Source: Omnitrophica WOR_2 bacterium RIFCSPLOWO2_12_FULL_51_24 (GTDB taxonomy: Bacteria > Omnitrophota > Gorgyraeia > Pluralincolimonadales > Pluralincolimonadaceae). Taken from it: a stretch of DNA of 26,919 nt. The number at the start of each line of letters is the position of its first letter. Position 1 is the first letter of the stretch. The position numbers and the translations under genes were made by a program. The stretch covers positions 1-26,919 of the forward strand of contig MHHC01000063.1 in the NCBI GenBank assembly GCA_001805885.1. Reading direction: 5' to 3'. Shown in pieces: positions 1 to 6,973 of the stretch. The notes below the pieces were generated by a model. That model had not been told where the DNA came from. It saw only the letters and a list, made by a program, of their open reading frames with translations, and ran no database searches.

Positions 1-1
1 T

Positions 2-754
2 TTTACTCCGGATAATCTGCCCTCAATCGGACGGTTCTTCTTCTTTGACCCCTACCCAAATATTATGAATAGAGAAGTCGAGAAACCAAAAACCACATTT
101 GTAAATACGGAATATGCATTAAGGATATATAGGTCTTTGGGCGGAGCTGATCTATCCGCATACGCGTACAAAGGATTTTATAGAGATCCGGCAATGAGGG
201 CGGATAATTTCACATCGCCAACGACAATAGCGCATTTCTATCCGGAGCTTGCCGCATACGGGGCAAGTTTACAGAAGAGCGCCTTAGGCGGTGTTATAAG
301 CGCGGAATACGGCTACTATGATTCAATGGACGATAGAAATGGAAAGGATCCAGGGATTGAAAATTCACAGTCAAAATTTTTAATCGGTTATCAAAAGGCC
401 TTTCAGAATGATCTAACGGTTGGTTTGCAATATTATGGTGAACTTATGCCTCAATATAAAGAATATAAAGCCAATCTTCCTCCAGCATTTTTTAGGAAAA
501 AAGAGCTTCATCAGTATATTACTCTAAGAGTTACCAAATTATTAAAATATCAAACAGTAAAACTCTCTTTATTTACTTTTTATAGCCCTGACGAAGAAGA
601 TTTTTTTATTACGCCTGAAGCTAGTATCAATGTAACAGATAATATGCTTCTCGCCTTAGGGGCCAACATATTTGCCGGGGTTAAAGACAATGCAACCTTT
701 GGCCAACAGCACAAAAATAGTAACATATATGTGCTTACCAGACATAGTTTCTAA
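2..754 (+). CDS. outer-membrane beta-barrel protein, C-terminal part (5' end outside window)
   Basis: The reading frame is open from base 2, so this is the C-terminal ~250 residues of a longer gene; the first ATG in the window (base 65) is probably internal. Alternating polar and aromatic/hydrophobic strands, many Tyr/Phe/Gly residues, and a last residue of Phe (ending TRHSF) are the pattern of an outer-membrane beta-barrel, where a terminal Phe serves as the assembly signal for the Bam machinery. The family is not recognised more precisely; a porin or a barrel partner of an electron-transfer or transport system is possible. It is followed 18 bases later by a DUF2892 gene, then thioredoxin-fold and CXXCH genes, suggesting an envelope redox cluster. 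Codon use is AT-rich, unlike the genes beyond 7 kb. Confidence 0.6.
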   Translation, partial: FTPDNLPSIGRFFFFDPYPNIMNREVEKPKTTFVNTEYALRIYRSLGGADLSAYAYKGFYRDPAMRADNFTSPTTIAHFYPELAAYGASLQKSALGGVISAEYGYYDSMDDRNGKDPGIENSQSKFLIGYQKAFQNDLTVGLQYYGELMPQYKEYKANLPPAFFRKKELHQYITLRVTKLLKYQTVKLSLFTFYSPDEEDFFITPEASINVTDNMLLALGANIFAGVKDNATFGQQHKNSNIYVLTRHSF

Positions 755-772
755 ATTAGGGGGGCGAAAGAT

Positions 773-958
773 ATGACTATGGAAAGGGCTTTAAGAGGTT
801 TTGCGGGGATGTTTGTTTTAATCAGCCTTATCCTGGCCTACTTTGTAAACCCAAAATGGCTGTGGTTCACTGCCTTTGTCGGCCTCAATCTCTTTCAATC
901 TGCATTTACCAATTGGTGCCCGATGATGTGGGTTTTGAAAAAGTGTGGAGTGAAATAA
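773..958 (+). CDS. DUF2892 (YgaP-type) membrane protein
   Basis: A 61-residue protein with two hydrophobic segments (about residues 8-24 and 29-45) followed by the NWCPMMWVLKKCGVK tail. This matches the DUF2892 domain, whose members carry a conserved Cys-Pro after the second helix and end near Gly-Val. In YgaP the same domain anchors a rhodanese sulfurtransferase to the inner membrane; stand-alone copies are common next to sulfur and thiol genes, but their role is not established. It sits 18 bases after the barrel gene and 9 bases before the thioredoxin-fold gene, so co-transcription is likely. Confidence 0.75.
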   Translation: MTMERALRGFAGMFVLISLILAYFVNPKWLWFTAFVGLNLFQSAFTNWCPMMWVLKKCGVK

Positions 959-967
959 GACAAAAAC

Positions 968-1540
968 ATGAGATTTGATATGAAGCATCATAACCTGCAT
1001 GGGCTGCTAATAATTGTATTAATTTTGACCTCAGTAGTTTTCACGTTGAGACAGGAACAAGCCGGAGCTGAAGGTGCGTCTGAATTCATTCCTGAAGCTG
1101 GAAATCAAGTTCCTGATTTTGCCCTGAATGATTTTAATGGCGGAAAATTCATGCTTTCGAAGCCTAAAAAAGATACCAGTGCCATCCTTTTATGGTTTAC
1201 CAATCTCTGCGGTGGTTGTCAGATGAAACTTCCAGAAATAGAAAAAGTTAACAATCTCTATAAAGAAAAGGGAGTTGAGGTAATCGCTGTAAGCGTCCTT
1301 GGAGAAGATAGAAAAACTGTTGAAAATATAATTCGTGAAAAGGGGATAACATTTAGATTCCTATACGACCCAAAGGGTAAAGTGACAGGATTATTTAGCG
1401 GAGAATATTATCCGGGCGCCTGCCCTTTAAGGAATATTTTCCTGATAGATAAAAACAGAAAAATCATATATGTAAGCCATTACCCCGGAATAGAAGAATC
1501 AGAACTGATTGGACAGTTAGAAAAAATAAAGAAAAAGTAA
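968..1540 (+). CDS. membrane-anchored thioredoxin-fold (TlpA/AhpC-like) protein
   Basis: The first ~30 residues contain a hydrophobic stretch (LLIIVLILTSVVFTL) that acts as a signal anchor, placing the domain outside the cytoplasm. From about residue 48 the order is peroxiredoxin/TlpA-like: GNQVPDFALNDFNGG, then a redox motif Cys81-Gly-Gly-Cys84, then EVIAVSVLGEDRKTVENI and a FLIDKNRKI strand. A third cysteine (Cys152, in GACPLRN) lies where many relatives have the cis-Pro loop. The likely role is thiol-disulfide exchange in the periplasm, perhaps for the CXXCH protein immediately downstream, since TlpA/ResA-type proteins reduce apocytochrome c thiols. The start is uncertain: ATG at 968 or at 980; neither has a strong ribosome binding site. 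Confidence 0.7.
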   Translation: MRFDMKHHNLHGLLIIVLILTSVVFTLRQEQAGAEGASEFIPEAGNQVPDFALNDFNGGKFMLSKPKKDTSAILLWFTNLCGGCQMKLPEIEKVNNLYKEKGVEVIAVSVLGEDRKTVENIIREKGITFRFLYDPKGKVTGLFSGEYYPGACPLRNIFLIDKNRKIIYVSHYPGIEESELIGQLEKIKKK

Positions 1541-1555
1541 AAAAAGGAGCTAAAA

Positions 1556-2161
1556 ATGAAGAAAAAAATAATTAAGATCTCAATATTGTTGGTGTTAGCA
1601 GCGTTTTCAGAGGAGGTATGGGCATACCCACCTGCTGTGGGGATACTTGGAGAGGCGAAAAATTGTCTTTCGTGTCATGTGAATAACGGACCCTGGAGAG
1701 ACGATGGGTTGACTATTATTGATATTCTGGACAAAGAGACAAAAAAGTCGTTAAAACAGATTGATGGGAGCTTCCTCATTGAGGTCAGGAGGGGCGAGAA
1801 AGAGACAATCCTCACAGTAATTGGTCGCTCAAAAGAAGACAGAGAGGAGCCTCCTTACAGAAATGCTTGGCTTTATGTGGATACTAGAACCATCGGAACA
1901 ACTTCTTTGTCAAAGTTCGCGCCCGGATGGGATGTGAATTTACCGATGTCTTGTAGACTTGTCGGGGATAGATTAGAAGGATATGAAAATGCAAAAATTA
2001 CGGTTCTTCCAATGACAATTCAACCTTCTGATGCTGCCCAAGATGCAGAATTGATGCTCCAGGTTATGCCTACAAAAGGTGAATCTGTCAAAGGTAAACC
2101 AAAAGAAGGAATGATAGGCAACTATTTTGAACGAAAGGTTAAGTTAAAAGTCGTGGACTGA
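1556..2161 (+). CDS. exported protein with a single CXXCH haem-c motif
   Basis: A 201-residue protein preceded by AAGGAGC. Residues 1-23 form a signal peptide (basic start, ISILLVLAAF core, cleavage probable after VWA). The mature part begins YPPAVGILGEAKN and has Cys37-Leu-Ser-Cys40-His41, a single covalent haem-c site, followed by NNGPWRDDG. The remaining ~150 residues look beta-rich and contain no second CXXCH. It may be a periplasmic monohaem electron carrier or a sensor-like cytochrome. Its place directly after a TlpA-like thiol protein fits cytochrome maturation, which needs reduced apocytochrome thiols. The function beyond haem binding is not recognised. Confidence 0.65.
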   Translation: MKKKIIKISILLVLAAFSEEVWAYPPAVGILGEAKNCLSCHVNNGPWRDDGLTIIDILDKETKKSLKQIDGSFLIEVRRGEKETILTVIGRSKEDREEPPYRNAWLYVDTRTIGTTSLSKFAPGWDVNLPMSCRLVGDRLEGYENAKITVLPMTIQPSDAAQDAELMLQVMPTKGESVKGKPKEGMIGNYFERKVKLKVVD

Positions 2162-2186
2162 TGTTGTAAAAAGAAAACATCAGAAG

Positions 2187-2244
2187 GTCGATTTTATTAC
2201 GGATGCCCAGAAAGACGCCTTATGATATTGACTTCCGGATGAAG
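2187..2244 (+). pseudogene. degraded fragment related to the downstream secreted-protein gene
   Basis: Between the CXXCH gene and the next gene, bases 2187-2219 read VDFITDAQKDA and, after one extra base (2220), bases 2221-2244 read YDIDFRMK. The intact gene downstream has TDFITADGATKYDVDFWMK at the same spacing (its bases 2718-2774), and the DNA is also alike (TATGATATTGACTTC against TATGATGTTGACTTC). No start codon, ribosome site or the rest of the protein is visible, so this looks like a frameshifted remnant of an ancient duplicate. The flanking 2245-2415 region has no gene that I can support; it contains a small GGCCTC-GCT-GAGGCC hairpin at 2279-2293. Confidence 0.45.
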
Positions 2245-2415
2245 TGCACATGGATTCCTTCGAGGGGCTTGGCCATTTGGCCTCGCTGAGGCCGTTTGGT
2301 CGATTATTGCAGTGAGACGGTGGTGGATTGCGGCTGGAAAAATAAATACAAATGATACGCAATGGAACCTAAAATACCAACATGACAAAACGTCCACTGA
2401 AAAGGAGGAGCTACA

Positions 2416-2877
2416 ATGAAGAAATTAATCTGCTTTTTATCTATTTTCACATTTATAGGATGTCTTTGCGGTATATCTTTTGCGGCTGAGCATCCCGGCA
2501 CGGACATATTCGAGCATCCCGGAGAAAAAACCGTGCTTGGAGCGAGCGAAATAATAGCCGCGATAGAAAAACACATCGATAGTGTTACAAGGGCAAATAA
2601 CGGTATTTTCCCGCTTCACGATGCGGAAGAAGGGAAGGATATTGCTCTTAAACTCGTCAGGGTACATAAAGGCAAGGTTAGCTACATCAAGAAAGAAGAT
2701 GCCTATTTTGCCTGCACCGATTTCATCACGGCTGACGGTGCCACCAAGTATGATGTTGACTTCTGGATGAAAAAGGGCACAGACGGTAAGCTCGATGTAT
2801 ACATGACCAAGATCCATAAGAAAAACGGAACGCCGCGTTTTGTATACAAAAATGATGAAGTTGTAGAAGTGAAATAG
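2416..2877 (+). CDS. small secreted protein of unknown function
   Basis: A 153-residue protein with an AAAGGAGGAG ribosome binding site 6-12 bases upstream and a clear signal peptide (residues 1-24, MKKLICFLSIFTF to the FAA cleavage site). The mature protein begins EHPGTDIFEHPGEKTVLG, has an amphipathic helix (ASEIIAAIEKHIDSV), a Lys/Asp-rich middle with a TDFITADGATKYDVDFWMK block, and a C-terminal beta segment ending YKNDEVVEVK. The only cysteine in the mature part is single, with no haem or metal motif. I do not recognise a function. A broken relative lies just upstream (2187-2244), suggesting the family was once duplicated here. Confidence 0.7.
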   Translation: MKKLICFLSIFTFIGCLCGISFAAEHPGTDIFEHPGEKTVLGASEIIAAIEKHIDSVTRANNGIFPLHDAEEGKDIALKLVRVHKGKVSYIKKEDAYFACTDFITADGATKYDVDFWMKKGTDGKLDVYMTKIHKKNGTPRFVYKNDEVVEVK

Positions 2878-2953
2878 GATACCTCATGTGCCATGAGCTT
2901 GATAATTTTATGGGAAATAAAAACCTGTTCCATACTACAGCGGAGGTGGTTCG

Positions 2954-3544
2954 ATGGATGTCCTTTATAGCATACTGAAGTTCTTCCACGTTATGAGTTT
3001 TGTGTTTATGTCTATTCCCCTGTTCAACTTAATCGTCGTAAACGAACGGGCGCTGTTGGGTCCCTCGTTCAATTATCATGCCGACCGTTATATGGAAAAT
3101 ATTATCAAACATGGAGCTTATCGATGTTTTGTTTTCCAGTCCGCGGCGCTCATGACAGGTGTCCTGTTATTGATTTTTGGCCCGTTGGGGATTAAGGCGT
3201 TATGGACAAACTGGATTATTTTAGTAAAGACAGTTCTTCTCTTTGGTCTCATGGGGTTGCTTTCTTATGTCCATTTCTTCGTGCAGCCGAAAATCGAAGC
3301 CATTCTGGCAAGTCTTCGCCCCGACTCTCCGGCGCCAGAGGCACCGATAAATGAGCTTAAGCCGTATCGGGCAAAAAGAAAGAAGCTCGCGACATTCTGT
3401 TTATTTTTGGTTGTTACGACAATTATTCTGGGCTTACAAGTCTACGACACTTTTAATCCTTTTTTAAATATTTGCCTCATTACTTTGGCAGGTATTTTTG
3501 CATTAAGAGCTAACAAAACCCTCATTCGTTTTGGGTGGTTTTAA
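2954..3544 (+). CDS. integral membrane protein, DUF2269/CopD-like topology
   Basis: A 196-residue protein with a GGAGGTGG ribosome site just upstream. Four or five hydrophobic segments are visible: about residues 5-27, 54-77, 83-106, 146-163 and 170-183. The loop between the third and fourth is charged and Pro-rich (RPDSPAPEAPINELKPYRAKRKK). The first helix carries a His (FFHVMSFVFMSIPLF) and a second His lies in the third (YVHFFVQ), reminiscent of DUF2269/CopD-type membrane proteins that may bind haem or metal, but the assignment is tentative. It is followed 10 bases later by a nine-codon stub, so it may once have been in an operon with a longer downstream gene. Confidence 0.5.
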   Translation: MDVLYSILKFFHVMSFVFMSIPLFNLIVVNERALLGPSFNYHADRYMENIIKHGAYRCFVFQSAALMTGVLLLIFGPLGIKALWTNWIILVKTVLLFGLMGLLSYVHFFVQPKIEAILASLRPDSPAPEAPINELKPYRAKRKKLATFCLFLVVTTIILGLQVYDTFNPFLNICLITLAGIFALRANKTLIRFGWF

Positions 3545-3554
3545 GGAGGCGATT

Positions 3555-3584
3555 ATGAAGATAGGAGTTATTATTTCAAGTTAA
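3555..3584 (+). pseudogene. nine-codon stub resembling the start of a DsrE-family gene
   Basis: An excellent ribosome site (AAGGAGG, 3543-3549) is followed at 3555 by ATG and nine codons reading MKIGVIISS, then TAA. This opening is typical of DsrE/TusD-like sulfur-relay proteins (MKIGIII-S-, first beta strand), but no continuation is found in any frame in the next 115 bases. It is best read as the surviving 5' tip of a truncated gene; a short leader peptide is the alternative. Confidence 0.35.
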
Positions 3585-3650
3585 GATTGATTATAGATGT
3601 CCAGTCCCACTCACCCCCTATAAAACCCCTCTCTAAAGTACAGATAGCCC

Positions 3651-3680
3651 TTGCCATAACAGGGGAGAGGCCTATATAAT
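3651..3680 (+). promoter_or_regulatory. predicted sigma-70-type promoter of the kinase/regulator pair
   Basis: TTGCCA (3651-3656) and TATAAT (3675-3680) are separated by 18 bases. The expected transcription start is near 3687, about 14 bases ahead of the kinase ATG at 3701. The -10 box lies inside an inverted repeat, so binding of a repressor there would block the promoter. Confidence 0.5.
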
Positions 3681-3694
3681 AGTTCTTATATAGG
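3671..3694 (+). repeat. inverted repeat over -10 box and ribosome site
   Basis: CCTATATAA (3671-3679) and TTATATAGG (3686-3694) are perfect 9-base complements around a 6-base centre (TAGTTC). The repeat covers the -10 box, the expected start of transcription and the AGG just before the kinase ATG. As DNA it has the shape of a dimer operator. As RNA only the right arm would be in the transcript, so an operator is the better reading. Confidence 0.5.
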
Positions 3695-3700
3695 TAAACT

Positions 3701-4393
3701 ATGATCAAAGATAAATTAAAGGGCTATCCAAAGTCATGGGGCCTTCGTCGAAAAATCCTGCTTAGCCAGGAAAGAAACAGGATCGCCCTGGACCTCCACG
3801 ATTGTTGCGCTCAGGATTTGGCCAACGTTATAAAAAGGCTTGAGCTTTGCGAAAAACTCTTTAAGATCGAACCCGCGAGGGGGTTCGAGGAATTGAAGAC
3901 GTTAAGAGACAATACAAGGAATATCCTGGATAGGACACGCCAGGTGATATTTAACCTCAGGTCCCCGGAAGGCGAACTATTTGACCTATCGGGTAAATTA
4001 ATCTCCTATATAAAAGATTACGAAAAGGCGAATAACATACTGGTCAAGTTGGATATTCCCGATTCGCTGAATGATATTCCTTCCATAAAAAGGTATTCGA
4101 TCTTTCGCTTGATAACGGAGGCGCTTATCAATATAAAAAAGCACAGTCATGCAAAAAATGTGGACTTGAACTTGGAATATGATCCTGACTTTAACTTAAA
4201 GATAAATATTAAGGACGACGGCAAGGGTTTTGATGTAGATACTGAAAGGCTATCTGCCTCGAAATACGGGAAGTGGGGTTTGATAGGCATGCAGCAAAGA
4301 GCAGTTTCTTTAGGAGGCACATTCGCCATAACTTCCCGGTTACAAAAGGGAACGGAGGTTTCCTTCAAGATTCCGCTGTCGGAAGTAACATGA
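3701..4393 (+). CDS. NarL-type (HisKA_3) sensor histidine kinase, soluble, no sensor domain
   Basis: A 230-residue cytoplasmic kinase consisting almost only of the catalytic core. The dimerisation/phosphorylation helix is SQERNRIALDLHD with the phospho-acceptor His33, as in the NarX/DegS/LiaS family. The ATPase domain follows: N-box RLITEALINIKKHSHA, G1 box KDDGKGFD, G2 box GLIGMQQRAVSLGGT and final strand GTEVSFKIPL. No transmembrane helix, PAS or GAF domain is present, so it must receive its signal from a partner or the cytoplasm. The LuxR-type regulator starts 15 bases downstream and is the obvious phosphotransfer partner. The start at 3701 is preferred because the promoter and AGG site lie directly upstream. 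Confidence 0.85.
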   Translation: MIKDKLKGYPKSWGLRRKILLSQERNRIALDLHDCCAQDLANVIKRLELCEKLFKIEPARGFEELKTLRDNTRNILDRTRQVIFNLRSPEGELFDLSGKLISYIKDYEKANNILVKLDIPDSLNDIPSIKRYSIFRLITEALINIKKHSHAKNVDLNLEYDPDFNLKINIKDDGKGFDVDTERLSASKYGKWGLIGMQQRAVSLGGTFAITSRLQKGTEVSFKIPLSEVT

Positions 4394-4408
4394 AATGAGG
4401 ATATAAAA

Positions 4409-5062
4409 ATGTCTGATATGATAAGGGTATTTTTATGTGACGATCATAATCTATTCCGCCAGGGCATGAGGAAATTGTTGGAATTGGAGCGGGATATCCA
4501 GATAGTGGGGGAAGCAGGTAACGGCCGAGAGATGCTGGATATGCTAAAGAAGACGGGACCGGACATAATCCTGATGGATATCAATATGCCAGAGATCGAC
4601 GGTATCGCCACAACTTATAAAATTAAGAAGATTTTGCCTAGCGCCGATGTTGTCATCCTTACCGTTTACGAAGATGAGCCGCATATTTTTGAAGCGATAA
4701 AAGCCGGGGCAATGGGATATTTATTAAAGGATGTTTCTATAGAGGAGGCGATAGAAGCGATCTACAAAGTCTATAAGGGCGAGGCTCTTCTTCAGCCGAT
4801 GATAGCCGCTAAGGTTTTAAAAGAATTTGCGATGCTGGATAAAAGGAAGATAAAGGAAGGCGATAGATTTTACAATGATCTGACAGAAAGAGAAAAAGAG
4901 ATCCTGCGCTTGATCGCCTTAGGAGGAAGCAATAAAGAGATAGCGCAAAAACTTGATATCTCGGAAAAAACAGTTAAAAATCATATAAGCAGTATCTTTC
5001 AGACCTTGCATGTTAATAATCGCACTCAAGCCGCGCTATATATTTTGACAAAGAAGATATGA
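4409..5062 (+). CDS. NarL/FixJ-type response regulator
   Basis: A 217-residue two-domain regulator. The receiver domain (residues 5-120) has acidic pocket Asp11-Asp12, phospho-acceptor Asp57 in LMDINMPEIDG, the switch Thr in VILTVYED and the Lys of YLLKDVS. The output domain (about 150-215) is a LuxR helix-turn-helix: LTEREKEILRLIALGGSNKEIAQKLDISEKTVKNHISSIFQTL. It is cotranscribed with the upstream kinase. The target genes are not evident; the inverted repeat at 3671-3694 ahead of the kinase is a candidate for autoregulation by this protein. Confidence 0.92.
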   Translation: MSDMIRVFLCDDHNLFRQGMRKLLELERDIQIVGEAGNGREMLDMLKKTGPDIILMDINMPEIDGIATTYKIKKILPSADVVILTVYEDEPHIFEAIKAGAMGYLLKDVSIEEAIEAIYKVYKGEALLQPMIAAKVLKEFAMLDKRKIKEGDRFYNDLTEREKEILRLIALGGSNKEIAQKLDISEKTVKNHISSIFQTLHVNNRTQAALYILTKKI

Positions 5063-5072
5063 CTTTTGACGC

Positions 5073-5102
5073 TTGTCTATGTTATCAAAACGGTTGTATA
5101 AT
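5073..5102 (+). promoter_or_regulatory. predicted promoter before the receiver-kinase pair
   Basis: TTGTCT (5073-5078) and TATAAT (5097-5102) with an 18-base spacer. Transcription would begin near 5109, giving a leader of about 140 bases before the ATG at 5248; the leader holds two strong inverted repeats. Confidence 0.4.
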
Positions 5103-5144
5103 AACTAACGGTAGAAAGACACAGTACCCCTTGCCTAGACGCTT

Positions 5145-5165
5145 GAAAATTTCGTTGAAATTTTC
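5145..5165 (+). repeat. leader hairpin 1
   Basis: GAAAATTTC (5145-5153), GTT, then GAAATTTTC (5157-5165): a perfect 9-base stem with a 3-base loop. No T-run follows, so it is not a standard terminator. Confidence 0.5.
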
Positions 5166-5188
5166 TGCACAGGCTGCGGGGTTAATTC

Positions 5189-5229
5189 GGTCATGTAAGT
5201 TACGTCACTTCGTTCCGTAACTTACGACC
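5189..5229 (+). repeat. leader hairpin 2
   Basis: GTAAGTTACG (5195-5204) and CGTAACTTAC (5216-5225) pair perfectly across an 11-base loop. Outer GGTC (5189-5192) and GACC (5226-5229) extend the stem to 14 pairs with a 2-base bulge. It ends 18 bases before the start codon and just before the AAGGAGG site, with no T-run. A regulatory leader structure or a dispersed intergenic repeat are both possible. Confidence 0.5.
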
Positions 5230-5247
5230 TCATTAAGGAGGAAGCTT

Positions 5248-5637
5248 ATGGCGAAGATATTGATCATTGACGACGATCCTGATATTGTAGAGGCAATGAG
5301 GATAGTTTTGGAAAGTAAAAATTATCTGGTAAGCAGCAGTAAAAGCGGCGATGATGGGTTGAGGAAAGCGGAAGCTGAAAAGCCCGACTTGATCATACTT
5401 GACGTCATGATGGAAACCATCAGCAAGGGATTTGAAGTAGCCAGGGACCTTAAAAAAAGCCAGAAGAATAGGGATGTCCCCATACTTATGCTTACGGCCA
5501 TAAAAGAGAGTACCGGCTTGGATTTTAAGAATGAGGCGGGGGATGAAGACTGGCTTCCCGTTGATGATTATATGGAAAAGCCCCTAAAGCCGCAGGAGTT
5601 GCTTTCAAAAGTCGAATCGCTTCTTGGGGGTAGGTAG
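5248..5637 (+). CDS. stand-alone receiver-domain response regulator
   Basis: A 129-residue protein that is a single receiver domain: acidic triad Asp8-Asp9-Asp10, phospho-acceptor Asp52 in LIILDVMM, switch Thr in ILMLTAIKE and Lys in DDYMEKPLKP. There is no output domain, so it works by protein contact, in a phosphorelay or as a phosphate sink. The insert between the switch Thr and the Lys (STGLDFKNEAGDEDWLPVDDY) is longer than in CheY. The strong AAGGAGG site fixes the start. The membrane kinase begins 6 bases after its stop and is the probable partner. Confidence 0.88.
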   Translation: MAKILIIDDDPDIVEAMRIVLESKNYLVSSSKSGDDGLRKAEAEKPDLIILDVMMETISKGFEVARDLKKSQKNRDVPILMLTAIKESTGLDFKNEAGDEDWLPVDDYMEKPLKPQELLSKVESLLGGR

Positions 5638-5643
5638 TATCGC

Positions 5644-6969
5644 ATGGAAAATCTTGCGCCACAAGAAGGGCTCATTGAAAGGATATATTGGCTTATAAGA
5701 TTAAGATGGATAGCCGTTGCGGGTGTAATCTTTACCGTCTTGTCCATAGAAAAGATAGCCAATATTCCCCTCCGGTCTCTTACCCTGTATACTATAGCTT
5801 TTATCCTGGGCGTATATAATTTAATCTTTTTTCTATACTTAAATCGAATAAAGAGGAACTCGCCTCCGGACTTGCCTACGATAGCAAACCGGGTCGCTAA
5901 TATTCAAATTTCACTCGATTTACTGAGCTTAACAGCGCTCATCCATTTTTCCGGGGGCATAGAGAATCCTTTCATCTTTTACTTTATCTTCCATATGATT
6001 ATAGCGAGCATCCTGCTTTCCCGCCGCGCCAGTTACTTGCAGGCTACTTTTGCCACGGCCCTTTTCATCCTTATGGTAAGCTTGGAATACTTCAATTTTC
6101 TGGAACACCATTATTTAAACGGATTCGTTGCCTACAGCCTTCATGCCAATAAGATTTACATACTAGGCATATCCGTCGCTTTTATCAGCACGTTATATTT
6201 AGCGGTGTATATGGCGACTTCTATCTCAGTTAAATTAAGACAGAAAGAGAAGATCCTGCAGGAGGCAAACCTTCTTCTCGAGGAAAAGGACCGCATAAAG
6301 AGCAACTATGTCTTGCGCGTCAGCCATGATATTAAAGAGCACCTTTCAGCCATACAGGGCTGCCTCGACCCCGTATTGCAAGGTTTGACCGGAGAGCTTA
6401 ACCCGGGTCAGAAAGACTTAGTCCGGAGGTCGTCGGAGAGGACGGGGAAACTGATGTCTTTCGTAAGAGCCCTGTTAGAGATAACCCGTATAAAGCTAAG
6501 CAAAGAAATGGAGACGGGCCCCTTCTCTCTCAGGAAGACCGCTGAGAATGCCGTAAATTTCGTAGAAGCGAGAGCCAAAGATAAAGATATGCGCCTTAGT
6601 TATAATATCGATCCCGCCGTAGATGTAATTACGGGTGCGCAGATCTATATAGAGGAGACTATTGCTAATCTTTTGGCAAATTCCGTCAAGTATACACCTA
6701 AAGGCGGCAGGGTAGACATGAAGATAAAAGATAAGGGCGATTCCGTATTGATACAGATCAGCGATACCGGCATCGGCATATCTAAGGATGATATCCCCCG
6801 CATCTTCGACGAATTTTACCGCGCAAAAAATGCCAAGGCGCTGGAAAGGGACGGTACGGGATTAGGGCTATCTATAGCTAAAGAGGTTATAGAAAGGCAT
6901 AAAGGTAAGATCTGGGTAGAATCGGAAGAAGGCAAAGGAAGTACGTTTAATATAGTATTGCCGAAATAA
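5644..6969 (+). CDS. membrane sensor histidine kinase (HisKA type)
   Basis: A 441-residue kinase. The N-terminal ~195 residues hold about six hydrophobic helices and no large periplasmic loop, suggesting sensing within the membrane. A coiled-coil segment (residues ~197-225, KLRQKEKILQEANLLLEEKDR) leads to the H-box with His228 (RVSHDIKEHLSAIQG). The ATPase domain has N-box EETIANLLANSVKYTP, G1 DTGIGISKDDIPRIFDEFYR and G2 DGTGLGLSIAKEVIERHKG. Adjacent to the receiver protein at 5248-5637, it forms the second two-component system in this window. The signal is unknown. Confidence 0.9.
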   Translation: MENLAPQEGLIERIYWLIRLRWIAVAGVIFTVLSIEKIANIPLRSLTLYTIAFILGVYNLIFFLYLNRIKRNSPPDLPTIANRVANIQISLDLLSLTALIHFSGGIENPFIFYFIFHMIIASILLSRRASYLQATFATALFILMVSLEYFNFLEHHYLNGFVAYSLHANKIYILGISVAFISTLYLAVYMATSISVKLRQKEKILQEANLLLEEKDRIKSNYVLRVSHDIKEHLSAIQGCLDPVLQGLTGELNPGQKDLVRRSSERTGKLMSFVRALLEITRIKLSKEMETGPFSLRKTAENAVNFVEARAKDKDMRLSYNIDPAVDVITGAQIYIEETIANLLANSVKYTPKGGRVDMKIKDKGDSVLIQISDTGIGISKDDIPRIFDEFYRAKNAKALERDGTGLGLSIAKEVIERHKGKIWVESEEGKGSTFNIVLPK

Positions 6970-6973
6970 GTTT

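Noticed and set aside
2883..2897. CTCATG-TGC-CATGAG hairpin after the secreted-protein gene as a terminator
   Set aside because: Six pairs of mixed composition and no clear T-run directly behind it.
5066..5102. TTGACG (5066) as -35 for the TATAAT at 5097
   Set aside because: The spacer would be 25 bases; TTGTCT at 5073 with 18 bases is more plausible.
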